Assembly: GCF_021183625.1 (NCBI RefSeq) | Contig: NZ_CP089214.1 | Coordinates: 5,766,001 to 5,830,000 of the forward strand | DNA: 64,000 bases | Direction of reading: 5' to 3' | Origin: Nocardia asteroides | GTDB lineage: Bacteria; Actinomycetota; Actinomycetes; Mycobacteriales; Mycobacteriaceae | In this document: one piece after another, positions 16,400 to 27,227 of the stretch | Numbering within the stretch: the first letter of the stretch is position 1 | Layout: the number at the start of each line of letters is the position of its first letter | Notes under the pieces: model-generated | What the model saw: only the letters and a program-made list of their open reading frames with translations | What the model was told of the DNA's origin: nothing | The model's database searches: none | Made by a program: the position numbers and the translations under genes

Positions 16400-17133
16400 G
16401 GTGGGTGCCCGCGTGGCCCGGCCGGTTCGCCCGGCCGGGCGGGCGGCGGCCGGGCGATCCGCGCCCGGCGGGCCGCCGCGGGCTGCCGGGGGTGCCGGTC
16501 CGGGTCGCGCTCGGGGTCGCGGTGCTGGTCACCGCCGTCGCCGTCGCGTACTTCACACCGGTCTTCGCGGTGCGGACGGTCCGGGTGGACGGCGCGGCCG
16601 CGGTGCCGGAGGACCAGGTGCGGGCGGCGCTCGGGGTGCCGGAGGGCCGCTCGATGCTGCGCATCGATACCACGGCCATGGCCGCGCGGGTGGCGAGCAT
16701 CCCGAAGATCAGCACCGCCAGGGTGCAGCGGGTCTTCCCCGGGACCGTCCGGGTGACGGTGCGGGAGCGCACGCCGGTGCTCTGGTTCACCGGCCAGGGC
16801 GGCGCGCACCTGGTGGACGCCGAATCGGTCGAGTACGCGGTCGAGCCCGCGCCACCGGGTGTCCCGGAGCTGGCCGCTGCCGGTGCGGCGCCTGCGATCC
16901 GTCGAGTGGCCGTGACGGTGCTGACCGCGCTGCCGCCCGCACTCACCGCCGAGGTGGCGAAGGTGGAGGCGCGCACGGCATCGGACATCGTGCTGACCCT
17001 CCGGGACGGCCGTACCGTATTGTGGGGCGGCGCCGACGACGCCGCCCGCAAGGCGGCCGTGGTCGGGCCGCTGCTCACCCGGGACGGCACGATCTTCGAC
17101 GTCTCCAGCCCGAACCTGGTGACCGTTCGATGA
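16396..17133 (+). CDS. ftsQ: Cell division protein FtsQ
   Basis: FtsQ is a single-pass divisome protein. The 245 residues comprise a short Arg/Pro/Gly-rich cytoplasmic part (1-33), one membrane helix (about 35-55), a POTRA domain (about 56-125: VRVDGAAAVPEDQVRAAL, then the RVTVRERTPV strand) and the FtsQ beta domain. GTG 16396 overlaps murC by 4 bp. The translationally coupled run that starts at murE ends here; ftsZ follows after 352 nt with its own promoter region. Confidence 0.94.
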   Translation: MRWVPAWPGRFARPGGRRPGDPRPAGRRGLPGVPVRVALGVAVLVTAVAVAYFTPVFAVRTVRVDGAAAVPEDQVRAALGVPEGRSMLRIDTTAMAARVASIPKISTARVQRVFPGTVRVTVRERTPVLWFTGQGGAHLVDAESVEYAVEPAPPGVPELAAAGAAPAIRRVAVTVLTALPPALTAEVAKVEARTASDIVLTLRDGRTVLWGGADDAARKAAVVGPLLTRDGTIFDVSSPNLVTVR

Positions 17134-17485
17134 CGCGGGCGCCCGGTACCGAGCCTGCTCCACGCTCCGGACCTGCGCTGTCTGCCCGGCCCGAGCGTCG
17201 GGGGCATGGCGCGGGATACGGTGTGGGGTGCGCCGCGGCCGGTGGGATCGCGACACAATCCGGATCCGGAACCGGCGCGCCTGCGAGCGGATCGCGAGCA
17301 CGGCGAATAGCGTTCCGTACCAGTCGGAGACTTGACATAACGCTAACCCTATGGTTCAGCTTTATGGTTTGCCCGGAGGGCGGCCCGTCCTCCGGGACGG
17401 CCCGCTTGCCGGGTGCCCGGACAGCGCCGCCCCACGTCCGGGATCCGTACCAGACAGGCTCGAGATCGAAGGAAGGCGAGAGCTC
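17134..17485. other. ftsQ-ftsZ intergenic region
   Basis: This 352-nt stretch has no convincing gene. It contains the candidate ftsZ promoter (17332-17368) and the ftsZ ribosome binding region (GAAGGAAGGCGAG, about 17468-17480). A frame opening at ATG 17130 across the ftsQ stop is composed of Ser/Arg/Gly-rich sequence with no recognisable fold and is not called. Confidence 0.7.
17332..17368 (+). promoter_or_regulatory. Candidate ftsZ promoter
   Basis: A perfect TTGACA (17332-17337) is followed by two TATGGTT copies (17350-17356 and 17363-17369). Neither has ideal spacing (12 or 25 nt), so the true -10 is uncertain. A local drop in GC content in this otherwise very GC-rich region supports a promoter. 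Confidence 0.55.
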
Positions 17486-18703
17486 ATGACGCCCCCGCAC
17501 AACTACCTTGCTGTGATCAAGGTCGTCGGCATCGGTGGCGGCGGCGTGAACGCCGTCAACCGAATGATCGAACAGGGACTCAAGGGAGTCGAGTTCATCG
17601 CGGTCAACACCGACGCGCAGGCGCTGCTGATGAGCGACGCCGACGTGAAGCTCGACGTGGGCCGCGAGCTCACCCGCGGGCTCGGTGCGGGCGCCGATCC
17701 CGAGGTGGGCCGCCGGGCCGCCGAGGACCACAAGGACGAGATCGAAGAGGTGCTCAAGGGCGCCGACATGGTCTTCGTGACCGCGGGCGAGGGCGGTGGT
17801 ACCGGCACCGGCGGCGCCCCGGTCGTGGCGAGCATCGCGCGCAAGCTCGGCGCGCTGACCATCGGCGTCGTCACCCGGCCGTTCTCCTTCGAGGGCAAGC
17901 GCCGCGGCAACCAGGCCGAGACCGGCATCGCCGCGCTGCGCGAGTCCTGCGACACCCTGATCGTCATCCCGAACGACCGGCTGCTGCAGCTCGGCGACGC
18001 GGCGGTCAGCCTGATGGACGCCTTCCGCTCGGCGGACGAGGTGCTGCTCAACGGTGTCCAGGGCATCACCGACCTGATCACCACCCCCGGGCTGATCAAC
18101 GTCGACTTCGCGGACGTCAAGAGCGTCATGTCCGGCGCGGGCAGCGCGCTCATGGGCATCGGCTCGGCGCGCGGCGAGGGCCGCTCGGTCAAGGCGGCGG
18201 AGTCGGCGATCAACTCGCCGCTGCTGGAGGCGTCGATGGACGGCGCGCACGGCGTGCTGCTCTCGATCGCGGGCGGCTCCGACCTCGGGCTCTTCGAGAT
18301 CAACGAGGCGGCCTCGCTGGTGCAGGAGGCCGCGCACATCGAGGCCAACATCATCTTCGGCACGGTGATCGACGACTCGCTCGGCGACGAGGTCAGGGTC
18401 ACGGTGATCGCCGCAGGCTTCGACAGCGGCGGCCCGACCAAGCGGGTCTTCGACCCGGGGTCGGTGCGCGGCACCATCGGCTCCGGCCGGGCCGGCGAGA
18501 TCGGCCAGCGCGGCAGCAGCGATTCGCCCGCGCGCGGGGTCGACCCGCCGTCCTACGACAGTGGCCGCGGCGCGGTGCCGAACTACCGGGAACCCGACCG
18601 GCTCCGCCCGGCCGCCGAGCCGAGCCTGCGGGACAGCTCGCGCACCCGCATCGACCCGCCGGACGACGACGACGTCGACGTGCCCGACTTCATGCGGCAC
18701 TGA
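17486..18703 (+). CDS. ftsZ: Cell division GTPase FtsZ
   Basis: FtsZ is the tubulin homologue that forms the cytokinetic ring. In the 405-residue protein the N-terminal GTPase domain has GIGGGGVNAVNRM, the tubulin signature GGGTGTGG (103-110) and the NTDAQAL loop, and the C-terminal domain ends before a variable linker (about 320-390). The last residues, DDDVDVPDFMRH, are the conserved peptide that binds SepF and FtsW in actinobacteria. The start is ATG 17486, giving the family N-terminus MTPPHNYLAVIKVVGIG; upstream in-frame sequence is promoter region. A hairpin at 18711-18748 follows. Confidence 0.98.
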   Translation: MTPPHNYLAVIKVVGIGGGGVNAVNRMIEQGLKGVEFIAVNTDAQALLMSDADVKLDVGRELTRGLGAGADPEVGRRAAEDHKDEIEEVLKGADMVFVTAGEGGGTGTGGAPVVASIARKLGALTIGVVTRPFSFEGKRRGNQAETGIAALRESCDTLIVIPNDRLLQLGDAAVSLMDAFRSADEVLLNGVQGITDLITTPGLINVDFADVKSVMSGAGSALMGIGSARGEGRSVKAAESAINSPLLEASMDGAHGVLLSIAGGSDLGLFEINEAASLVQEAAHIEANIIFGTVIDDSLGDEVRVTVIAAGFDSGGPTKRVFDPGSVRGTIGSGRAGEIGQRGSSDSPARGVDPPSYDSGRGAVPNYREPDRLRPAAEPSLRDSSRTRIDPPDDDDVDVPDFMRH

Positions 18704-18710
18704 CCACGCC

Positions 18711-18748
18711 CGCGGCCCCCGCCTCCGCCCCCGGAGCCGGGGGCCGCG
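18711..18748 (+). terminator. Hairpin terminator after ftsZ
   Basis: An 11-bp GC stem (18711-18721 with 18738-18748) is extended inside by CTCCG (18723-18727) with CGGAG (18732-18736), leaving a 4-nt loop. It starts 8 nt past the ftsZ stop. There is no T-tract. Confidence 0.6.
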
Positions 18749-18786
18749 CGCGTCCGGCGCACCGATCGCCCCGCGCGGGCGCGGAT

Positions 18787-18792
18787 TAAGCT
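18787..18792 (+). promoter_or_regulatory. Candidate -10 box for a leaderless pgeF transcript
   Basis: TAAGCT ends 7 nt before the ATG at 18800, placing the predicted transcription start at the start codon itself. Confidence 0.4.
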
Positions 18793-18799
18793 CGGAGCC

Positions 18800-19528
18800 A
18801 TGACTTCCGCTCCCGCGCTCACCGTCCGCCGGGTCACCACGACGCGCACCGGCGGATTCTCGGCCGCGCCCTACGACAGCTTCAACCTCGGTGACCACGT
18901 CGGCGACGATCCGGCGGCGGTGCGGCGGAACCGGGAGCGGCTGGCCGACGGCATCGGCCTCGCCCCGGAGCGGCTGGTCTGGATGGAGCAGATCCACGGC
19001 CGCTCGGTCGAGATCGTCGACGGCCCGCGCGCCGAGCCGGTGCCCGCCACCGACGCGCTGGTGACGACGGTGCCGAACCTGGCGCTGGTGGTGCTCACCG
19101 CCGACTGCGTCCCGCTGCTGCTCTCCGACGACGAGGCGGGCGTGATCGCCGCCGTGCACGCGGGCCGGGTCGGCGCCAGGATCGGCATCGTGCCCCGGGT
19201 GCTGGCCGCCATGACCTCGGTGGGCGCGCGGGTCGAGCGGATCGGCGCCTTCCTCGGCCCGGCCGCCTCCGGCAGGCAGTACGAGGTGCCCGCCGCCATG
19301 CGCGCCGATGTCGAGGCGCACCTGCCGGGCAGCGCGGCCACCACCGTGCGCGGCACCCCCTCGCTCGACCTGCGGGCAGGCATTCGCAGGCAGCTGACGG
19401 CCGCCGGGGTCGCCGGGGTCGCGGTCGACCCGCGCTGCACCATCGAGGACAGGGCGCTCTTCAGCCACCGGCGCGGAGCGCCGACCGGCCGCATCGCCGG
19501 AGTGATCTGGATGCAGGCGGGCTCGTGA
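18800..19528 (+). CDS. pgeF: YfiH/LACC1-type purine nucleoside phosphorylase (PgeF)
   Basis: The 242-residue protein is of the former 'laccase-domain' family. Members have nucleoside phosphorylase/hydrolase activity in the cytoplasm, and E. coli PgeF edits cell-wall precursors. The zinc-site residues are present: His in QIHGR, Cys in TADCVPLLL and His in AVHAGR. The usual HAGWRG reads HAGRVG. The ATG at 18800 has a candidate -10 box 7 nt upstream and no ribosome binding site, suggesting a leaderless mRNA. It follows ftsZ as in mycobacteria and overlaps yggS by 4 bp. Confidence 0.88.
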   Translation: MTSAPALTVRRVTTTRTGGFSAAPYDSFNLGDHVGDDPAAVRRNRERLADGIGLAPERLVWMEQIHGRSVEIVDGPRAEPVPATDALVTTVPNLALVVLTADCVPLLLSDDEAGVIAAVHAGRVGARIGIVPRVLAAMTSVGARVERIGAFLGPAASGRQYEVPAAMRADVEAHLPGSAATTVRGTPSLDLRAGIRRQLTAAGVAGVAVDPRCTIEDRALFSHRRGAPTGRIAGVIWMQAGS

Positions 19529-20310
19529 GCGGCAAGGGCCCCGAAACGGCACCCGCGCGCGATGCCGGCCGCACGGCGACGGCGGGCACCGCCCGCGCCG
19601 ACGAGCTCGCCACCCGGCTCGCGGCCGTCACGGCCAGGATCGAAACCGCCCGTCTCGCCGCCGGCCGCGAACCGGGCGCGGTGCGGCTGCTGCCGGTGAC
19701 CAAGTTCCACCCGGCCACCGACATCGCCCTCCTCTACGACCTCGGCTGCCGCGCCTTCGGCGAATCCCGCGAACAGGAGGCCACCGCCAAGGTCGCCGAG
19801 CTGACACCGGAGCTCGCCGAGCCGGTGGCCTGGCACATGATCGGCCGGCTGCAGCGCAACAAGGCGAAGACCGTGGCCCGCTGGGCGCACACCGTGCAAT
19901 CGGTGGACAGCGAACGGCTCGCCGCCGCGCTGGAGACCGCCGCGGCCGCCGCGCTGGACGCGGGGGAGCGCACCGCCCCGCTGCGGGTGCTGCTCCAGGT
20001 GAGCCTGGACACCGACCCGGGAAGGGGTGGCGTCGCCCCCGCGGATCTGTCCGCACTCGCCGACCGCGTCGCGGCCGCCCCGGCGCTGGAACTCGCTGGG
20101 CTGATGGCGATTCCGCCGCTCGACGCCGAGCCGGAGGCGGCCTTCGCGCGGCTGGCGGGGCTGCACGCCGGGGTGCGGGCCGACCACCCGGGCGCGAGCG
20201 AACTCTCGGCCGGCATGTCGGGCGATCTGGAATCAGCTGTGGCACACGGTTCCACCTGTGTGCGTGTCGGTACCGCGCTCCTGGGTACACGCCCGATAAC
20301 CTCGGGCTAG
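19525..20310 (+). CDS. YggS-family PLP-binding protein
   Basis: The protein is a fold-III pyridoxal-phosphate protein of the YggS/PLPBP family, involved in PLP homeostasis; no catalytic reaction is established. It has 261 residues, with an extra ~25-residue Ala/Thr-rich N-terminus. The PLP lysine lies in LLPVTKFHPA, followed by GESREQEA, WHMIGRLQRNK, and the C-terminal SAGMSGDLESAVAHG phosphate-binding segment. It starts with GTG 19525, overlapping pgeF. The position between pgeF and sepF is conserved in actinobacteria. Confidence 0.92.
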   Translation: MSGKGPETAPARDAGRTATAGTARADELATRLAAVTARIETARLAAGREPGAVRLLPVTKFHPATDIALLYDLGCRAFGESREQEATAKVAELTPELAEPVAWHMIGRLQRNKAKTVARWAHTVQSVDSERLAAALETAAAAALDAGERTAPLRVLLQVSLDTDPGRGGVAPADLSALADRVAAAPALELAGLMAIPPLDAEPEAAFARLAGLHAGVRADHPGASELSAGMSGDLESAVAHGSTCVRVGTALLGTRPITSG

Positions 20311-20318
20311 CAAAGAAA

Positions 20319-20361
20319 CCTCATCAGTCACATTCGACACATATGCTGGGGACTGACGAGG
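20319..20361 (+). promoter_or_regulatory. Inverted repeat and candidate promoter before sepF
   Basis: CCTCATCAGTC (20319-20329) and GACTGACGAGG (20351-20361) form an 11-bp inverted repeat with one mismatch, flanking TATGCT (20342-20347), a possible -10 box. It lies 58 nt before the sepF start. It could be an operator around the promoter or a hairpin ending the yggS transcript. Confidence 0.4.
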
Positions 20362-20419
20362 GGTGCTGAGCAAGACTTCAACACCCGGCCGCCACCGGGG
20401 CCGAAGGAAGGTCGACCAG

Positions 20420-21220
20420 ATGAGCACGCTGCACAAGTTCAAGGCGTACTTCGGCATGGTTCCACTCGACGAGTACGAGGACGACTATGTCGACGACCGG
20501 GCCCCGCACGGCATCGACGACCGCGGCCCCCGGCGCTCTCGCGCGCGTGAATTCGACCGGGAGTACGGCGCGTACAGCCGCTACGGCTCCCCCTCCGACG
20601 GCTACGGCGACGAGCACTACGCCGCCGACTCCGACTACCCCGAGCCCGCCTACAAATCGCCCTACTCCGGCGGCTACCCGCCGCTGCCCCGGCGCGAGGA
20701 GTACGCCGACGAGGGGTACTCCGACGACCGGTACGAGCCGCCACCGCGCCGCCCGACGAGGATCGACTCCGCGGCGGCGGGGCGGTTCCGCGCGGCGGGC
20801 GGCGGCGCTCCGATGATGCGGGGGGCCACCCGCGGCGCGCTCGCCGTCGATCCCGAGGCGGAGGAGCGCCGGCTCGAGGAGCGCATGCGCCCCGAGCCGG
20901 TCGCCGCCAGGCGGCCGGGGATCTTCGAGGACGGAGGTCCCTTGTCCAAGATCACCACCCTGCGCCCGCGGGACTACAGCGAGGCGCGCATCATCGGCGA
21001 GCGCTTCCGCGAGGGCAACCCGGTGATCATGGACCTGGTCGACCTGAGCAACGCCGACGCCAAGCGGCTGGTCGACTTCGCCGCCGGGCTGGCGTTCGCG
21101 CTGCGTGGCTCGTTCGACAAGGTGGCCACCAAGGTGTTCCTGCTCTCACCGGCGGACGTCGACGTCTCGGCGGAGGAGCGTCGCCGGATCGCGGAAACCG
21201 GCTTCTACAACCAGAAGTAA
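20420..21220 (+). CDS. sepF: Cell division protein SepF
   Basis: SepF anchors FtsZ to the membrane; in actinobacteria, which lack FtsA, it is essential. The 266-residue protein has an N-terminal amphipathic helix MSTLHKFKAYFGMVP (membrane binding), a long acidic Tyr/Asp/Arg-rich linker (about 17-175) and the SepF core domain (about 180-266) with ITTLRPRDYSEA, VIMDLVDLSNADAKRLVDF and FLLSPADVDVS. The ATG at 20420 follows GGAAGG. A strong terminator follows at 21238-21278. Confidence 0.97.
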   Translation: MSTLHKFKAYFGMVPLDEYEDDYVDDRAPHGIDDRGPRRSRAREFDREYGAYSRYGSPSDGYGDEHYAADSDYPEPAYKSPYSGGYPPLPRREEYADEGYSDDRYEPPPRRPTRIDSAAAGRFRAAGGGAPMMRGATRGALAVDPEAEERRLEERMRPEPVAARRPGIFEDGGPLSKITTLRPRDYSEARIIGERFREGNPVIMDLVDLSNADAKRLVDFAAGLAFALRGSFDKVATKVFLLSPADVDVSAEERRRIAETGFYNQK

Positions 21221-21237
21221 CGGCGTTGCCAGCGGGC

Positions 21238-21278
21238 ACCGCGCCGGTCCGGCCGAGCCGGACCGGCGCGGTCGTTTT
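21238..21278 (+). terminator. Intrinsic terminator after sepF
   Basis: A 15-bp perfect stem (21238-21252 with 21258-21272), a 5-nt loop, then TCGTTTT. This is the best Rho-independent terminator in the window, having both a long GC stem and a T-run. Confidence 0.85.
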
Positions 21279-21310
21279 GCGCGTCGCCGATTTTCGGGCA
21301 GAGTGATGTC

Positions 21311-21613
21311 GTGGTGGTCTTCGCGGTGCTCTACTTCGTCCTGTTCATCTTCTGGTTGCTGCTGATCAGCCGGGTGATCGTGGAGTTCATCCGCAGCTTC
21401 GCCCGTGACTGGCGCCCGACCGGGTTCGTGGTGGTCGTGCTCGAGGTGATCTTCACGATCACGGATCCGCCCGTGAAACTGCTGAGGCGCTTGATACCAC
21501 CGGTGTCGCTGGGGGGAATTCGGCTCGATCTCTCGATTATGGTCCTGCTATTCATCGTGTTCATCCTGATGTCCATCGTGGGCAGGCTCGGGCAGCCCGT
21601 AGCTCCCGTGTGA
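21311..21613 (+). CDS. YggT family membrane protein
   Basis: The 100-residue protein has two YggT-type hydrophobic regions (about 1-25 and 35-95 with a break at TDPPVKLLRRLIPP, the family signature). YggT proteins are linked by context to division and to membrane or osmotic functions; no biochemical role is proven. It lies between sepF and wag31, as in mycobacteria and streptomycetes. The start is GTG 21311; a second GTG follows directly. It sits 32 nt after the sepF terminator, so it probably has its own promoter or depends on read-through. Confidence 0.9.
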   Translation: MVVFAVLYFVLFIFWLLLISRVIVEFIRSFARDWRPTGFVVVVLEVIFTITDPPVKLLRRLIPPVSLGGIRLDLSIMVLLFIVFILMSIVGRLGQPVAPV

Positions 21614-21680
21614 CAGAATGGTCCGGGAACGAGATGACAGATCTGCCAGATCTCCAAAAGACGCGTGAAGGGATCCTTCG

Positions 21681-22517
21681 ATGCCGCTGACCCCAGCTGA
21701 TGTGCACAACGTCGCGTTCAGCAAACCGCCGATCGGGAAGCGCGGCTACAACGAGGACGAGGTCGACGCGTTCCTGGATCTGGTGGAGCAGGAGCTGTCG
21801 CGGCTGATCGAGGAGAACGCCGATCTGCGGCAGCGGGTCGCCGAGCTGGACGCCGAGCTGACGGACGCCAAGAAGAACCGCGGCCCCGGCCCCGGCATCG
21901 CGAAACCCCCGGTCCAGCAGGTGCCGCCGCCAGAACCGATCAAACAGCCGGTGCCACCCGCCCCGCAGCCGCCGATGCCCGCGGTACCGGCTGCGGAGAG
22001 CCAGGGCGTCGACGCGAACCTGCAGGCGGCGAAGGTGCTGAGCCTGGCCCAGGAGATGGCCGACCGGCTCACCAGCGACGCGAAGAGCGAGGCGGAGAAC
22101 CTGCTCTCCAATGCGCGAGCGAACTCCGAGCGACTCGTCGCCGACGCCCGCAACCGCTCCGACTCGATGATCGCGGACGCGCGGCAGAAGTCCGACGCCA
22201 TGCTCTCCGACGCGCAGACCCGTTCGGACAACCAGCTCCGCCAGGCCAAGGAGAAGGCGGACGCGCTGCAGTCCGACGCCGAGCGCAAGCACACCGAGAT
22301 CATGGCCACCATCACCCAGCAGCGCAGCGTGCTGGAGAGCCGGATCGAGCAGCTCAAGACCTTCGAGCGGGAGTACCGGGTGCGGCTGAAGTCCTACCTG
22401 GAGTCGCAGCTGGAGGAGCTGGAGAACCGCGGCTCGGCGGTCCCGGTGGACGACGGCGGCTTCGACACCGGTGCCAACGGCCTCGCGCCCGCCTCCTTCG
22501 CCAAGGGTGGCAAGTAG
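21681..22517 (+). CDS. wag31: Polar growth scaffold Wag31/DivIVA
   Basis: This coiled-coil protein marks cell poles and recruits the elongation machinery in actinobacteria. The 278 residues comprise the N-terminal DivIVA lipid-binding domain (LTPADVHNVAFSKPPIGKRG, then the first coiled coil to about 65), a Pro/Gln-rich linker (about 68-110) and a long C-terminal coiled coil (about 112-255). Within the latter, the units SDARTRSD, ADARNRSD and ADARQKSD recur about every 11 residues. The start is ATG 21681 after an AAGGGATCC region. It is probably transcribed on its own after yggT. Confidence 0.97.
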   Translation: MPLTPADVHNVAFSKPPIGKRGYNEDEVDAFLDLVEQELSRLIEENADLRQRVAELDAELTDAKKNRGPGPGIAKPPVQQVPPPEPIKQPVPPAPQPPMPAVPAAESQGVDANLQAAKVLSLAQEMADRLTSDAKSEAENLLSNARANSERLVADARNRSDSMIADARQKSDAMLSDAQTRSDNQLRQAKEKADALQSDAERKHTEIMATITQQRSVLESRIEQLKTFEREYRVRLKSYLESQLEELENRGSAVPVDDGGFDTGANGLAPASFAKGGK

Positions 22518-22588
22518 ACTTGTAGCAGGGTCCGTTCGGTAGTTGCCGAGCGGTAGCGCGTCCTGTCGAGTCTCCACTGGGGGTCACC

Positions 22589-22795
22589 GTGCTGGTATTG
22601 ACGCTGGTGCTCGCGGCGATCGGCTTCGCCCTGCTCGTGACGGCCCTGACCACCGGCTCGGTGCTCTGGGCCTGGGGCTGCATCGTGGTGTGCGTGCTCG
22701 GCGCGGTGCTGTTGCTGGCGAGTGCGCTCGCGGGCGGGCGGCCCGAAGAGGGCGATCGCGAACCCGCTCCCAAAAGAGTTGACCGCCGCCGATAG
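22589..22795 (+). CDS. Small two-helix membrane protein
   Basis: The 68-residue protein has two membrane helices (about 2-21 and 25-46) and a short charged tail ending KRVDRRR. It occupies the position of M. tuberculosis Rv2144c, a short transmembrane protein downstream of wag31, but the match is by location and topology. The start is GTG 22589. Its stop codon overlaps the candidate -10 box of the ileS leader. No function is known. Confidence 0.75.
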   Translation: MLVLTLVLAAIGFALLVTALTTGSVLWAWGCIVVCVLGAVLLLASALAGGRPEEGDREPAPKRVDRRR

Positions 22796-23038
22796 ACTGA
22801 AACCTGTACGGCATCGATCCGGCCATCACCGGGGAGCCTTCGGAAGAACGGCGCGCTCCGCGCGCCAAGTAGAACCGAACGGGTGAGCCCGTCACAGCTC
22901 GCAACGAGAGGTCCGGCCGCAGCGCGGCCAGGGCAAGCGGGGTGGTACCGCGGTCTCGGCGCATCCGCGCCGTGGTCGTCCCCGTGCCAGCGAACCGCGC
23001 CGATGGGCGCGGCGGCACGGAGGAGACCCGACACCGCC
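22793..23038 (+). promoter_or_regulatory. T-box riboswitch leader of ileS (translational, tRNA-Ile)
   Basis: A -10 box TAGACT (22793-22798) predicts transcription from about 22805. The RNA then shows the short actinobacterial stem I with the specifier AUC (22825-22827, Ile) followed by A. Further on is the T-box antisequestrator GGGGTGGTACCGCGG (about 22939-22953), in which TGGT (22943-22946) would pair with the uncharged tRNA ACCA end. It ends with a segment containing GGAGGAG (23019-23025) that can be sequestered. No terminator precedes the gene, so control should be at translation initiation, as known for class II ileS T-boxes of Nocardia and Mycobacterium. Confidence 0.92.
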
Positions 23039-26170
<3,132 letters not shown>

Positions 26171-26180
26171 AAGGGGGTTT

Positions 26181-26204
26181 CCGGGGGGACCGACGTCCCC
26201 CCGG
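26181..26204. terminator. Bidirectional terminator between ileS and galU
   Basis: CCGGGGGGAC (26181-26190) and GTCCCCCCGG (26195-26204) form a perfect 10-bp stem with a 4-nt loop in the 42-nt gap between convergent ileS and galU. T-rich sequence (TTT, 26178-26180) lies on the side that would serve neither strand well, so efficiency is uncertain. Confidence 0.6.
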
Positions 26205-26212
26205 ACCCCTGC

Positions 26213-27097
26213 TCAGTCCTGCGGGACGCAGAGGTCGCGCAGCAGCGCACCGTACTCGGGGTGCGCCAACGCGGAGGCGAACTGCGCGACCAGGTAGTCG
26301 GCCGGGTTCCCGGTGTCGTACCAGCGCCCCGAGATCACCTGGCCGAACACCGGATTCGCCGCGGCGTAGGTATTGATGGCATCGGTCAGGTAGATCTCCC
26401 CGGTCCGGTGCTGATACCAATCCCTGGTCTGCGCCCGCAGCTCGTCGACGATCCCCGGCGTCACCACGTACCCGCCGATCGCGGCGAACGAGGAGGGCGC
26501 GTCCGCGGACTTCGGCTTCTCCCGCAGCCCGGTGATCCGGAGCAGCCCGGCCCCCCGATCCTCGGCGACCACCGGAACCCCGTAGCGCTGCGAATCCGCC
26601 GGATCCATCGGCAGCAGCGCGAGCACCGGCGCCCCGGTGCTCTCGTAGGCGTCGATGAGCTGCTGCGCCCGCGGCACCTCGGCGACGAAGACGTCGTCCG
26701 GCCAGAGCACGAGCATGGGCTCGTCGCCCGCGTGCCGCGCGGCGTTCAGCACCGGCGTCCCGTTGCCGTACGGCCCGTGCTGGTCCAGGTAGGTGATATG
26801 CCCGTGCCGGGAGAGCTCCCCGACCTCCTCGACGGCGTCGGCGAACGCGGTCTTCCCGTCCGAGCGGAGCTGCGCGACGAGCGCGGGGTTGGGGCGGAAG
26901 TGGTCCTGGATCAGCGACTTCCCACCGCTGACCACGATGGTGATGTCGGTGATGCCCGAGGCGACCAGCTCGCGCACGGTGTGCTCGATGACCGGCTTGT
27001 CGCCGACCGGGAGCATCTCCTTGGGGATGGCCTTGGTCAGCGGCAGCAGCCGGGAGCCGATTCCGGCGGCCGGAATCACGGCCTTGCGGATCTTCAT
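26213..27097 (-). CDS. galU: UTP-glucose-1-phosphate uridylyltransferase GalU
   Basis: GalU makes UDP-glucose for cell-wall polysaccharides, trehalose and glycolipids. The 294-residue protein has the nucleotidyltransferase N-terminus KAVIPAAGIGSRLLPLTKAIPK, the PVGDKPVIEHTV segment and, near the end, GRWYDTGNPADYL. The start is ATG 27097; further upstream frame is not protein-like. GATGAT lies 6 nt before the ATG, suggesting a leaderless transcript. It is convergent with ileS and divergent from dinX; M. tuberculosis keeps galU elsewhere, so this insertion between ileS and dinX is a local difference. Confidence 0.95.
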   Translation of the reverse strand: MKIRKAVIPAAGIGSRLLPLTKAIPKEMLPVGDKPVIEHTVRELVASGITDITIVVSGGKSLIQDHFRPNPALVAQLRSDGKTAFADAVEEVGELSRHGHITYLDQHGPYGNGTPVLNAARHAGDEPMLVLWPDDVFVAEVPRAQQLIDAYESTGAPVLALLPMDPADSQRYGVPVVAEDRGAGLLRITGLREKPKSADAPSSFAAIGGYVVTPGIVDELRAQTRDWYQHRTGEIYLTDAINTYAAANPVFGQVISGRWYDTGNPADYLVAQFASALAHPEYGALLRDLCVPQD

Positions 27098-27214
27098 GCG
27101 CCGATCATCACACAGCGACCGCCGGTCGGGGCGGAGCCCCCGATCCGGGCGGGGATTCGGCCCCCGCCCCCGTTTTCCGGCCTGGTCACGGCGTTCGCTG
27201 TCGGTGGGCGGGCG

Positions 27215-27220
27215 TAGATT
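27215..27220 (+). promoter_or_regulatory. Candidate -10 box for a leaderless dinX transcript
   Basis: TAGATT ends exactly 7 nt before GTG 27228, and no ribosome binding site is visible in between. Confidence 0.45.
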
Positions 27221-27227
27221 CCGGCGG

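Noticed and set aside
17130..17489. Open frame overlapping the ftsQ stop by ATGA
   Set aside because: The overlap looks like coupling, but the peptide is low-complexity, spans the ftsZ promoter and runs into the ftsZ start region.
27100..27227. LexA box before dinX
   Set aside because: No sequence resembling TCGAAC-N4-GTTCGA is present in the galU-dinX gap.
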